Shown: positions 37,773-45,940 of the stretch, one piece after another
Layout of the letters: each line of letters begins with the position of its first letter
Position numbering within the stretch: the first letter of the stretch is position 1
DNA from: Oxalobacteraceae bacterium
Lineage (GTDB): Bacteria; Pseudomonadota; Gammaproteobacteria; Burkholderiales; Burkholderiaceae_D
Assembly: GCA_027490255.1 (NCBI GenBank)
Contig: JAIXYM010000060.1
Location: 1-48,748 of the forward strand
Length of the DNA stretch: 48,748 bases
Reading direction: 5' to 3'
Notes under the pieces: generated by a model
The model's input: only the letters and a program-made list of their open reading frames with translations
Databases searched by the model: none
What the model was told of the DNA's origin: nothing
Made by a program: the position numbers and the translations under genes

Positions 37773-40559
37773 TTATAAAAAATCTGATTGAATAAATTCG
37801 CTCGAATCGGAGTTTGGTACAGCATTTGCTAAACGGTTAGCCTGACGTTCAAGCGTTTTTTCGAACAAAGTCCGAATGTCCCTCGCATTACCAAAATTAT
37901 TACCTTTTGTGTCCACCATAGTCTCAACAACATGATTCAGCGTTTGCCGAGTCGCATCCTCGATTCGCATACCGTAATCAGCGCATAAACCATCAAAAAT
38001 GTTAATCAATTCAGCGGTCGAGTAATCTTCAAAACTCAATGTTCGGGTGAATCGAGAACTCAATCCTGGATTTGAATTCATGAAATCTCGCATCTGATTG
38101 TTATAACCCGCTACAATAACCGCCAAACGATCACGCTTATCTTCCATTTCTTTTAGAATTGTATCAATAGCCTCAATGCCAAAGTCGCCTACGTTGCCCC
38201 CCTCTCTTGACAAAGAGTAGGCTTCATCAATGAATAAGACCCCGTCAAGTGCTCTGTTAATCACATCCCGTGTGCGTATGGCAGTTTGCCCTACGTATCC
38301 CGCCACAAGATCGGATCGACTGACTTCGACTAAATGACCCTTCCTCAAAAGTCCAAGGCTTAAATATATCTTTCCGACAAGCCGAGCAACAGTTGTCTTC
38401 CCAGTGCCAGGATTACCAATAAAAATCATGTGCAGTGAGGTCGGCAAAACCTTAGCATTAGAAGCTATTCTCAGGTTATTAGCGCGCGCCAAGTTCGCGA
38501 TTTTCTTTATCTCACTTTTAACTGAATCTAGGCCAACAAGTCTGTCAAGTTCATTGAGCACCTGACTGAAATTGGGAGGCGCATCCGGAGTGTCGACTGG
38601 CACATCATCAGCAAGTACAACACGCAGATCACCGTCTGCATTTCTCGCCAACCGCAAAGCCTGTTTTTCAATTAACCGATCAAAAAAGTTCCTGACCCAC
38701 CGACCATTTCCAAAACCTTCTCCACGCATCTTCCATGCATGATCGAATTCAATCCGAATTTTTTTTAGAGCTGAATCAGTCACTTTGAATTGCATATCAG
38801 CACAAAGATTCATAAATATATTTATCAATTCTTCAACTGAATAATCTTCAAAATCAATATATCGCGTGAATCGTGATTCAAGACCGGGATTAGAATTGAT
38901 AAACTGGCGCATCGGACTACTATACCCCGCGACAATCACGGAAATTCTGTCGCGATGATCCTCCATTGATTTGAGGAGCGTATCAATGGCTTCCTGCCCA
39001 AAGTCTTTACCTCCGCCGCCAACTTGAACAAGCGTATACGCCTCATCGATAAAAAGTACGCCATCCATTGCATCTTTAATCACGCTCTGTGTCTGAGTAG
39101 CTGTTTGACCAATATAACCTGCAACCAGATCAGCTCTACCAACCTCAACGAGATGTCCTTTTTTAAGAAGACCAAGTTCCGCATAGATGCGTCCTATCAA
39201 ACGAGCTACTGTTGTCTTGCCTGTACCTGGATTTCCAGTAAACACAAGATGCAATGAAACATTTTGTAACTTCATCCCCGCTTCCCTGCGCCGCTTCTGG
39301 ACAGACACAAAATCAACCAATTTCCCTATCTCAGATTTAACACTGGAGAGACCTATCATTTTCTCTAGATCACTCATCGATGCCCATTTATGTGAAGCTT
39401 GTACTGCGATATCTCCCTGAGTCTTAGTTTCACTCGCGAAAGGCAACACAAAGTCAGGCACTACAAATTTATCGTTCAGATTAGGGACATTTTCAGAAGG
39501 GGAAAATTCTTTCGCAGAAGGAGAGGCATAATAAGGCAACGTCACAGTTTCATTCTGATCTGGGATATCTTCCATGAAGAAATCTGAATCGGACTCGGGC
39601 TCAACTTCTGTATACTTGACTTCACCTTCCTCAAAAATCTCTACAGTTGATTGCGAGTTATGAAACCCTTGAAATTCACAGGCAGCGAAAATCGCCTTGG
39701 CACGCCCGCCAATTTTCATCATGGGCTTACCCAGGCCATAAATTTTGCTTTCACAAATTCTGATTTTGGATCCAGCTCGCAAATTAATCAGATGTTTATT
39801 TTTGCCAGAATTCGCATTTGGAAACAATTCCTTGTCCGACAGCTGGCAGCGCAAAAAAGACATTCGTGAATCAATATCCCCAAATAGTCCTAACCCGGAA
39901 AACACAGAGCATGATGCCTTGAGCTTTGCCTGATCCGAAAAAAATAATGTGGAATTTCCGCCTGAATACTCAGACACCTCCAAAGTGCTACCCTCCACCC
40001 TCAAACAAGACGCACCTCGAACCGCAATATCATTTACTAAACTTAGATTACAATCTGATACGGTTAACTCGGATCCTCCTTCGAGAGCAAAATCCGCCGC
40101 CTGGTGATTGTTATATCTTATGTGTGAGACATTTACTGCTTTCAAAGAAACGGATGTCCCTTTATCTTTTGTGATAATAGTACTTTGCCCGGGGAACGTA
40201 CGGTCAACCAATGTATCTGATATTGAAACTTGTGCACCTCGTTCTATCCTGATCAAAGGCGACCCTGTTTTTGCGGCAGGGGTTATGGATGCACTGATCC
40301 GGCAATTTGTAAATTTAGCCCTCACGCCTCCCTCCACCCATACTGCTGGTGAAGATCCATTATTTATAAATGTTATACCTTCAGCAGTAAAAAATCCTTT
40401 GACTATGCGAAAACACCCTTTAATCCGGACTTTCGCATTAGGAGCGGCCACAAAATGATATCTGCCTGACAGGTCAACATCCGCCAAATAATCGCCTGAA
40501 GACAACTCAAATACTTGACGCGATCGTTTGCTTAAGCTGAGCAAAACATACAAAGACAT
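37773..40559 (-). CDS. Beta-helix protein fused to two CbxX/SpoVK-type AAA+ domains
   Basis: A 928-residue protein. Residues about 20-315 are short repeating strands with regular SxxxSDCxL-type turns (SELTVSDCNLSLVNDIAV, FLRCQLSDKELFP, SKIRICESKIYGLG), which looks like a right-handed parallel beta-helix. An acidic linker follows (316-390). Two tandem AAA+ domains of the CbxX/CfxQ-SpoVK-EccA type come next, about 395-655 and 670-915. Each has a full set: GNPGTGKT at 442-449 and 715-722, VLFIDEA at 501-507 and 774-780, and the arginine-finger segment SRFTR at 562-566 and 835-839. No signal peptide. This AAA group remodels partner proteins. The beta-helix may be the binding platform. It is transcribed before the STAND gene. 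An IS30 relic lies just upstream, so the promoter may be disturbed. Confidence 0.85.
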   Translation of the reverse strand: MSLYVLLSLSKRSRQVFELSSGDYLADVDLSGRYHFVAAPNAKVRIKGCFRIVKGFFTAEGITFINNGSSPAVWVEGGVRAKFTNCRISASITPAAKTGSPLIRIERGAQVSISDTLVDRTFPGQSTIITKDKGTSVSLKAVNVSHIRYNNHQAADFALEGGSELTVSDCNLSLVNDIAVRGASCLRVEGSTLEVSEYSGGNSTLFFSDQAKLKASCSVFSGLGLFGDIDSRMSFLRCQLSDKELFPNANSGKNKHLINLRAGSKIRICESKIYGLGKPMMKIGGRAKAIFAACEFQGFHNSQSTVEIFEEGEVKYTEVEPESDSDFFMEDIPDQNETVTLPYYASPSAKEFSPSENVPNLNDKFVVPDFVLPFASETKTQGDIAVQASHKWASMSDLEKMIGLSSVKSEIGKLVDFVSVQKRRREAGMKLQNVSLHLVFTGNPGTGKTTVARLIGRIYAELGLLKKGHLVEVGRADLVAGYIGQTATQTQSVIKDAMDGVLFIDEAYTLVQVGGGGKDFGQEAIDTLLKSMEDHRDRISVIVAGYSSPMRQFINSNPGLESRFTRYIDFEDYSVEELINIFMNLCADMQFKVTDSALKKIRIEFDHAWKMRGEGFGNGRWVRNFFDRLIEKQALRLARNADGDLRVVLADDVPVDTPDAPPNFSQVLNELDRLVGLDSVKSEIKKIANLARANNLRIASNAKVLPTSLHMIFIGNPGTGKTTVARLVGKIYLSLGLLRKGHLVEVSRSDLVAGYVGQTAIRTRDVINRALDGVLFIDEAYSLSREGGNVGDFGIEAIDTILKEMEDKRDRLAVIVAGYNNQMRDFMNSNPGLSSRFTRTLSFEDYSTAELINIFDGLCADYGMRIEDATRQTLNHVVETMVDTKGNNFGNARDIRTLFEKTLERQANRLANAVPNSDSSEFIQSDFL

Positions 40560-40627
40560 AATCTGAAACCCAATACCTATAGATTAATTAAAAAAATACA
40601 AATCAGGGTAAACAATTGTATCGTGGT

Positions 40628-40646
40628 TTCAAGTACGAATTGCAAC
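40628..40646 (+). repeat. IS30 left inverted repeat
   Basis: TTCAAGTACGAATTGCAAC; its partner on the opposite strand at 41653-41671 reads TTCAAGGACGAAGTGCAAC. Two mismatches in 19 bases. Confidence 0.8.
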
Positions 40647-41581
40647 ACGGTTTAAAGGTTCATGAAACACCTAGTGTGGGGTTTTAAATCCCAGTCTTTT
40701 TCTCGGACGGTGGTTCAATCGATCTTCGATTATTTTAAGCTCCTCATCAGTGGCTGTAGATAAGTGGCGGTTTTTAGGAATGTATTGCCTCAGTAAGCCG
40801 TTGTAGTTTTCATTCGACCCACGCTGCCAGCTGGCAAACGTATCGGCAAAGTAAGTCGTTTGACCTAGGGATTGATCGATCAGCTTATGGCTCGCAAATT
40901 CCTTACCATTATCGAAAGTGATCGTCTTGGCCCGCGAAGCGGGCGGTGTAAGTCTTTTTATAATGGCGGTACTGACTTGCTCGGAAGTCTTTCGATGAAC
41001 TTTGGCGACCACTGCATAGCCGCTTTTTCTCTCAACCAGAGTGACGATAGCGTGTTGGTGCGCTGCCCCAATGACGGAATCGCCTTCCCAATGACCGACA
41101 TGAGCACGTCGCTCGATCGATTCGGGGCGCTCAGCAATCGAGCGTCTATCTGGGATTTGCCCTCGTCGATCATGGCCACCAGCATAGCGCTTGCGCTTTT
41201 TTTCTGGCAACGCAAGGAGCGCCATAAATGACCGCCCATCGCTTTGTCTGCATAGATCTTCTGATAAATCATTTCATGGCTAATTGGCAGCTGGCTGGCG
41301 ATTTGCTCAGGGCTCCACTGCAAACCAAGGAATGCTTTAGCAGCGCACCAGATTTCTGGCGAAACCCGAGCGGCATTACGACTGTATTTCGACCGCTCCT
41401 CAGATCGATTCTGGGCTTGGCGGTGTCGATATCCTCGACGGCCGGAGCCACGTGCCAGCTCTCTACTAATGGTCGACTTATGGCATCCCAGAATCCGGGC
41501 AATCTCAATTTGGGTTTGTCCTGCTTTCATAAGCGCTTGAATCTGATAAGGTTCGGTTTGGCTGAGGTGTGTGTAGGTCAT
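40629..41581 (-). pseudogene. IS30-family transposase, broken by a frameshift and an amber codon
   Basis: The first frame begins at ATG 41581 (MTYTHLSQTEPYQIQALM) with the helix-turn-helix IEIARILGCHKSTISRELA. It should continue as LRCQKKKRKRYAGGHDRRG, but the frame changes at an A7 run (T's at 41197-41203). The second frame carries the catalytic core: GHWEGDSVIG (first Asp), ITFDNGKEFA (second Asp) and NENYNGLLRQYIPK (Glu). It stops at a TAG (40671-40673) after RLGFKTPH. Reading through that TAG gives VFHEPLNRVAIRT and a natural TGA at 40629, the normal IS30 C-terminus, so a Glu codon probably became amber. A -1 slip at the A7 run could restore the frame, but the amber would still remove about 14 residues. 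Confidence 0.85.
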
Positions 41582-41652
41582 ATACTTCTTCGACTGGCAG
41601 GTCAAAAGGCTTTGATACTAATGTGCCTCAGCCATCCAACCGGTTAATCAAA

Positions 41653-41671
41653 GTTGCACTTCGTCCTTGAA
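41653..41671 (-). repeat. IS30 right inverted repeat
   Basis: Reverse-strand sequence TTCAAGGACGAAGTGCAAC, matching the left repeat at 17 of 19 positions. It lies about 72 bases before the transposase ATG. Confidence 0.8.
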
Positions 41672-41942
41672 TTCACCAAACACTATTCATCGAATGGCCG
41701 AATGAAATAAATTCTTGCAAAACAAGCGAGAAAAAGTTTCGCTTAGTTCATTCTAACAGCCGTATTTGTCGTTATCTTTGGTGGGATCATCCCCTTGGGG
41801 ATTTTCATTGCACACCTTAGTACTTAAGTTGCCCTTTGTTTGTGACGCTCTGTTCACTCAGCGCTAAAAAATCACAGCAAAACGAAGGCTGAAATTTCAT
41901 AAGCTCTGCACTTTCTAAACAACCTCACTTCAAGGTGCCCCT

Positions 41943-42890
41943 TTGAATCCGCCCGCCACTTCCGAAACGCTCACCGTGCTTTATGACGGCGCATGCCCGT
42001 TATGTCGCCGAGAAATCGCACACGTAAAGGGCCTCGCCGAGCGTCAAGGCGATAGCACATTGTGTTTTGTGGACATCAGTCACCCGTCAGAGGGCGATAC
42101 GCGCTCAGCTGCGGAGCGCGCTGCCTTGCTGGCACGCTTTCATGTACAACGAGCGGATGGCTCGCGGCTCGATGGCGCTGCGGCGTTTGTCGCAATGTGG
42201 CAGCGCTTGCCCGGCTGGCGCTGGCTGGCAAGGTTGGCACGTCTGCCGGGCGCTCTGCCGCTGCTGGAGTTTGCGTATCGAGGTTTCCTTCTCGTGCGAC
42301 CCTCACTGCAAAGGATTGCCCGCCAAAAGGACACAGCATCGATATCGCAGCTTGCGGAAACAACGCGCCTCTCCGTTTATCTAGAACGCGAGTTGAGATC
42401 CGACCATGCGGGAGAAACGGGCGCCGTCGCCATCTACCAAGGCATAGCGGCGATCGCAGCTTGGCGTGGTGATGCCGAGTTACTCGAATTCTCCAATCAG
42501 CACGGCCAGACTGAGGCAGAACATCTACGACTGATCGAGGCTTGGTATCCGCCAGTGCGCCGCAGCTTCCTGCTCGGACCTTGGAAAATTGCTGGTTGGC
42601 TGACGGGTGCATTGCCCGCAGTGTTTGGACGCCGATCGGTGTATGCCACCATCGCTGCGGTCGAGACCTTCGTTGACCAGCACTACCAGCAGCAGATCGA
42701 TCATTTGCAAATTCACGGCGGCCCCGAAGGATTGCTTCCCTTGCTGCTGCGTTGTCAATCTGATGAGCAACATCATCGAGACGAAGCTGCAGGGCTTGCA
42801 GGTGCGAATACATCCTGGCCACTGCGTATATGGTGCCGTGTGGTGAGCATTGGCTCAGCAGCAGCGGTTGTGCTTGCTCGGCGGGTTTGA
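41943..42890 (+). CDS. Fusion of DUF393 (DCC thiol-disulfide-like) domain and Coq7 demethoxyubiquinone hydroxylase
   Basis: A 315-residue two-domain protein. Residues 10-125 form a DUF393/DCC domain with the CxxC site YDGACPLCRREI (C18, C21) and, later, WRWLARLARLPG. Residues about 143-315 form a Coq7 di-iron hydroxylase, which makes the penultimate hydroxylation in ubiquinone synthesis. All six metal ligands are recognisable: E158 (DHAGETGAVAIYQG), E191 and H194 (EAEHL), E241 (VETFVDQHYQQQ), E275 and H278 (DEQHH). The start is a TTG with AAGGTG before it; the next in-frame ATG would remove the CxxC, so TTG is preferred. It is monocistronic. The DCC domain could shuttle reducing power to the di-iron site; that is conjecture. 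Confidence 0.85.
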   Translation: MNPPATSETLTVLYDGACPLCRREIAHVKGLAERQGDSTLCFVDISHPSEGDTRSAAERAALLARFHVQRADGSRLDGAAAFVAMWQRLPGWRWLARLARLPGALPLLEFAYRGFLLVRPSLQRIARQKDTASISQLAETTRLSVYLERELRSDHAGETGAVAIYQGIAAIAAWRGDAELLEFSNQHGQTEAEHLRLIEAWYPPVRRSFLLGPWKIAGWLTGALPAVFGRRSVYATIAAVETFVDQHYQQQIDHLQIHGGPEGLLPLLLRCQSDEQHHRDEAAGLAGANTSWPLRIWCRVVSIGSAAAVVLARRV

Positions 42891-43211
42891 GATGAGCGAC
42901 GTTGGATGATTGCTATCAGATCGCAATTTTGAATAAAAGTTATCTTCTAGATATCGTCACGACTAGCTTCTTACTTCAGACGACCTGACGCACCGCCGCA
43001 AAGACACCCATTTTTACCCGCAAACAAGCACGTTTATCAACGCTTGCACTGGCGAAGCTAATAAGAATGACAAGATCCGAAAATTATAGTTTCACTATAG
43101 AAAACTTCGGGCGTCTTTTTGGTGAACTATTGAGAAAAAATCCATATAATTCAGTGTTCTGAAGCTAAATTGCTTCAATGCAACAAAAAAGAATAACTGG
43201 GGGCGAGCTTC
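42891..43211. other. Intergenic region before the M23 peptidase gene
   Basis: 321 bases without a gene. AT-rich in its second half. The only clear signal is the TATAAT listed separately at 43145-43150. No terminator with a good stem was found after the Coq7 fusion gene. Confidence 0.5.
43145..43150 (+). promoter_or_regulatory. Perfect -10 box before the M23 peptidase/bactofilin genes
   Basis: TATAAT 62 bases before the ATG at 43212. The sequence 18 bases upstream (GGTGAA) is a poor -35, and TTGAGA is too close (9 bases), so promoter strength is uncertain. Confidence 0.4.
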
Positions 43212-44165
43212 ATGCAGCTGATGTGGGTATCAGGCCCGACGGGCAACGTACGCAAAGTTTCGATAACGGCGAAAAAAATGCTGATTGGCATAAGCATCGT
43301 TGCGACTGCTTTGGTCACGCTCGGCTTTCTGCTGTATCTGATCGGATTCAAAATCGCGATTGAAGTGCATCCCGAACTAGCGCGCAGCCTTGGCGGTATT
43401 AGCACGCAAGCTGAACAGCAACGCATGGAGTCAGTTTATCGCGAGCGTCTTGCGAAGCTGCAAGGCGATCTGGAATCCACAGCGCAGCACGTACGACATC
43501 TCGAAACGCTCAAGAACCAATTCATGGATTTGGCGACCCCCGCATCGGTCAAGGAGCGTCGCAGTACCCCTGAAGATGGCAAAGGAGGCCCTATGCTTCC
43601 CACCATGCGCTCACTGTCCTTGACAGGGCAGCCACTGGATGCCACGTTCGACGCCGTCGTGCATGAATTCGGACAATTTCACAAAACGGTTGGCAGCCTG
43701 CCTGATAACTGGTCGCGCGAGCTCAATCGCTTGAGGACCTTCCCAACGGGTATGCCACTGGCTGGTGGCTTCAGACTCTCTAGCGGCTTTGGCATGCGGA
43801 CTGATCCCTTTACCGGCATGCTTGGCAGACACGATGGCCTGGACTTTACCTCGGCGATTGGCGCCCCGATTCTTGCAACTGCAGACGGCGTTGTCTCCCG
43901 CTCCGGCTGGGAAGACACCTACGGCAATATCGTTGAGATCACGCATGCGGAAGGCTTCATGACCCGCTATGCGCATATCAGCACCCGACACGTAACCGAA
44001 GGTCAGCGCGTCAAACGTGGTGATCGCATCGCTGAAGTTGGCAGCACAGGTCGCTCTACAGGCCCGCATCTGCACTATGAGGTTTTTCACCAAGGGCATG
44101 TTATTAACCCCTTGCAGGTACTGCCGCACCTTGGCGGGGACAAGGTTTTAGTCACCGCTAAATAA
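43212..44165 (+). CDS. M23 family metallopeptidase, membrane-anchored (bactofilin-associated type)
   Basis: A 317-residue peptidoglycan endopeptidase. An N-terminal cytoplasmic tip, one membrane helix (about 22-45, MLIGISIVATALVTLGFLLY), a coiled-coil (about 65-107, ERLAKLQGDLESTAQHVRHL) and a periplasmic LytM/M23 domain (180-310) follow in order. The zinc site is complete: H207 and D211 in GRHDGLDF, and H288 with H286 in PHLHYE. Unlike NlpD in this window it should therefore be an active hydrolase. A GGGGG-type site precedes the ATG. The bactofilin gene follows 122 bases later on the same strand. M23-bactofilin pairs are known to shape the cell wall in several bacteria. Confidence 0.9.
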   Translation: MQLMWVSGPTGNVRKVSITAKKMLIGISIVATALVTLGFLLYLIGFKIAIEVHPELARSLGGISTQAEQQRMESVYRERLAKLQGDLESTAQHVRHLETLKNQFMDLATPASVKERRSTPEDGKGGPMLPTMRSLSLTGQPLDATFDAVVHEFGQFHKTVGSLPDNWSRELNRLRTFPTGMPLAGGFRLSSGFGMRTDPFTGMLGRHDGLDFTSAIGAPILATADGVVSRSGWEDTYGNIVEITHAEGFMTRYAHISTRHVTEGQRVKRGDRIAEVGSTGRSTGPHLHYEVFHQGHVINPLQVLPHLGGDKVLVTAK

Positions 44166-44287
44166 GCGATGTGAAATAGGCGATGTGATTCAGACATTCG
44201 TTTGTTCTCGCGGACGAAGAAACAAAACCAGACGGATATTTATCGCGCTATATTTGTGGCTGAACGACAAGCGCTGTGGAGATTGCG

Positions 44288-44719
44288 ATGTTCCGTAAGA
44301 TGAAACAAAACAAGCTGTTACCGACTCAGGAGAAGTTCGACACCCTGATCGGAGCGACGACCGAAATTTACGGTCGTCTTGTGCTGCTTGACAGTGTGCG
44401 AATCGATGGCAAGGTGATTGGCAACATCGAGACCGCAAAAGACAAAAAAGTCACGGTCGCCATCGGGCGCTCGGGTGAAGTTTCGGGCGACATCACTGCA
44501 CACCGGGTCATGGTGGCCGGGAAAATCGAAGGTAATATCTATGCCACCGAGCGGGCCGAATTCCACAAAGACTCGGAGGTGCGTGGCGATATCACCTATG
44601 GCACCATCGGCGTAGAACACGGCGCTAAACTGCTGGGTCTGGTGATCCAGGCGCAAAACAACGTCAGCAGCACCACGGACGCTCAAGCCGTCATCAAGAT
44701 GGCGCAAGAGAAAAAGTAA
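44288..44719 (+). CDS. Bactofilin (polymerising cytoskeletal protein), copy 1
   Basis: A 143-residue protein of the bactofilin/DUF583 family. A short disordered tail (FRKMKQNKLLPTQEKFDTL) precedes a parallel beta-helix made of about six hydrophobic rungs: TEIYGRLVLLDSVRIDGKVI, GRSGEVSGDITAHRVMVAG and GDITYGTIGVEHGAKLLGLV. Bactofilins form filaments at the inner membrane and recruit peptidoglycan enzymes. I start at ATG 44288, with GGAG 7 bases before it; a GTG at 44276 lies inside the ribosome-site region. It follows the M23 gene and ends at a strong terminator that separates it from two convergent bactofilin genes. Confidence 0.9.
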   Translation: MFRKMKQNKLLPTQEKFDTLIGATTEIYGRLVLLDSVRIDGKVIGNIETAKDKKVTVAIGRSGEVSGDITAHRVMVAGKIEGNIYATERAEFHKDSEVRGDITYGTIGVEHGAKLLGLVIQAQNNVSSTTDAQAVIKMAQEKK

Positions 44720-44732
44720 GCGGAAACAAAAA

Positions 44733-44754
44733 AGGCTGCCGAAGCAGCCTTTTT
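44733..44754. terminator. Bidirectional Rho-independent terminator between bactofilins 1 and 2
   Basis: Stem AGGCTGC / GCAGCCT with a CGAA loop; T's follow on the plus strand and A's (T's on the minus strand) precede it, so it can serve both convergent genes. Confidence 0.9.
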
Positions 44755-44760
44755 GCTGAA

Positions 44761-44791
44761 AAGCCTGAACGTTGACGCGTCAGGCTTTTTT
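44761..44791 (+). terminator. Second hairpin with T-run, overlapping the end of bactofilin 2
   Basis: AAGCCTGA (44761-44768) pairs with TCAGGCTT (44780-44787), loop 11 bases, followed by T's. On the minus strand the 3' arm encodes the Lys-Ala-stop end of bactofilin 2, so the coding sequence doubles as a plus-strand terminator arm. Confidence 0.65.
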
Positions 44792-45256
44792 CTTGAGTTC
44801 GCCCTTGACCACACCACCACGCTGAATGGTAATGCTCTTGAAGCTAACCTTGCCATCCACCACAGCACGGCTACCGATCGTGAGATCGCGGCAATCGAGC
44901 GCACCCGAAAAATTGCCCTTCACATTCATCGTATCGCAAGTCACGTTGCCATCGAGGACGCCAGTCACGCCAATCTGAATGGAGTGCAGCGACAATGTAC
45001 CTCGCACCGTGCCATCGATAGTCAGATAGCCGCTGGAGCGGATCTCACCGATGAATTCAAAGCCCTCGCTGATGATCGAAGGTTTGAGATTGTTACCCGC
45101 AGGCTTGCCTGCACCATTGCCATTGCCATTCATTGATGGCTCAGGATCGGGCATCATGATCTCTGGCTCCGCCACTATTGGTTCAGCCGCTGGCTGACTG
45201 ATCTCGTTAGTCATGACCACCTTGTCTCGCTCGTCGTTTCGTCGCTTATTGAACAC
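44780..45256 (-). CDS. Bactofilin, copy 2
   Basis: A 158-residue bactofilin. A long N-terminal tail rich in Glu, Pro, Asn and Gly (AEPEIMMPDPEPSMNGNGNG) precedes the beta-helix: GFEFIGEIRSSGYLTIDGTV, GVTGVLDGNVTCDTMNVKG and RAVVDGKVSFKSITIQRGG. It ends with Lys-rich KGELKKKA. It is the downstream member of a minus-strand pair (17 bases after copy 3) and is convergent with copy 1. Its distinct tail suggests a distinct partner or location. Confidence 0.88.
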   Translation of the reverse strand: MFNKRRNDERDKVVMTNEISQPAAEPIVAEPEIMMPDPEPSMNGNGNGAGKPAGNNLKPSIISEGFEFIGEIRSSGYLTIDGTVRGTLSLHSIQIGVTGVLDGNVTCDTMNVKGNFSGALDCRDLTIGSRAVVDGKVSFKSITIQRGGVVKGELKKKA

Positions 45257-45273
45257 GTGTCAATGTCCTGATA

Positions 45274-45633
45274 TCAATAGGACCCCGAGGATGAACCACC
45301 CTCGCCCTCGATCTTCTGCAAGGAGCCCTGAAGATCGCCGCCTTTTTCGATTTCGATTTCCGCGTACTGCACTGAACCCAGCGCCTTACCCGTAGAGCGA
45401 ATGAAAAGAGATTTTTTCGCTGTGAGCGTGTCGTGAATTTCACCACGCAAGTCGATAATTTCTGCAGTAACCTTGCCTTTGATAACGCCGGAACTCGCCA
45501 CAATCAGTTCACGCGCTGTTATTTCTCCCTCGATGCTGCCGGAGATAGAGGCAATATCAGGTACAACAAATGTGCCGTTGAGTACGACACCTTCGCCTAC
45601 CGTTAGACATCCGCTTTGGTTTGAGTCCGCCAA
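45274..45633 (-). CDS. Bactofilin-like protein, copy 3
   Basis: A short bactofilin of about 119 residues, nearly all beta-helix: CLTVGEGVVLNGTFVVPDIA, GSIEGEITARELIVASSGVI, KGKVTAEIIDLRGEIHDTL and GSVQYAEIEIEKGGDLQGSL, with a Gly/Ser tail. There is no ATG. I start at TTG 45633, with GGAGG 5 bases before it; TTG 45645 and GTG 45636 lie on top of that site. It lies 17 bases upstream of copy 2, so the two are probably co-expressed and may form mixed filaments. Confidence 0.8.
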   Translation of the reverse strand: MADSNQSGCLTVGEGVVLNGTFVVPDIASISGSIEGEITARELIVASSGVIKGKVTAEIIDLRGEIHDTLTAKKSLFIRSTGKALGSVQYAEIEIEKGGDLQGSLQKIEGEGGSSSGSY

Positions 45634-45940
45634 CACTGCCTCCAAGAATTCAGGTCGAGAATATAGTCAACTTGCTGCATCCGTATGGCCAAATCGCACT
45701 ACCGATCGACTTGGTGCGGTCAGCGTTCCTACGCCTCCATTTATATCCGCAAAGAAATTATACGGCGAAATATTCAAAAATCCCAAAAGAATTACCTGAA
45801 AACAAAGATTTTCTGAAGAAATTTTCTTAATGCTAATTTTTTACCGTTATCCAAGGCAAGATCGGGACATTTCACCAACAAACTTTCAAAAACCAGCTCA
45901 GTTATAAGATTTTTTTATGAAAGTTATGAGAAATAAGAAT
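45634..45940. other. AT-rich spacer upstream of bactofilins 2 and 3
   Basis: About 300 bases with no gene I can support. It should contain the promoter for the two minus-strand bactofilin genes; several A/T-rich hexamers occur but none stands out. Confidence 0.5.

Larger units (their letters stand above)
40628..41671 (-). mobile_element. IS30-family insertion sequence, inactivated
   Basis: About 1.04 kb, bounded by imperfect 19-bp inverted repeats (17 of 19 match) and holding one transposase gene in two frames. Size, the DDE transposase and the stop codon sitting inside the left repeat all fit the IS30 family. Exact outer ends and a target duplication could not be fixed. It lies 68 bases upstream of the AAA+ gene and marks the right edge of the accessory region. 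Confidence 0.85.

Noticed and set aside
41197-41203. A7 run in the IS30 transposase as a working programmed frameshift
   Set aside because: The sequence would permit -1 slippage, but a downstream amber codon also breaks the gene, and IS30 transposases are normally made from one frame; decay is simpler.
41789-41806. ATCCCC-TT-GGGGAT followed by T's, considered as a terminator or small-RNA end
   Set aside because: The loop is too small for six pairs, the stem is really four pairs, and no promoter fits upstream.
42076-42822. Long minus-strand open frame opposite the DUF393-Coq7 gene
   Set aside because: Antisense shadow with Arg/Ala-rich composition; all catalytic motifs are on the plus strand.
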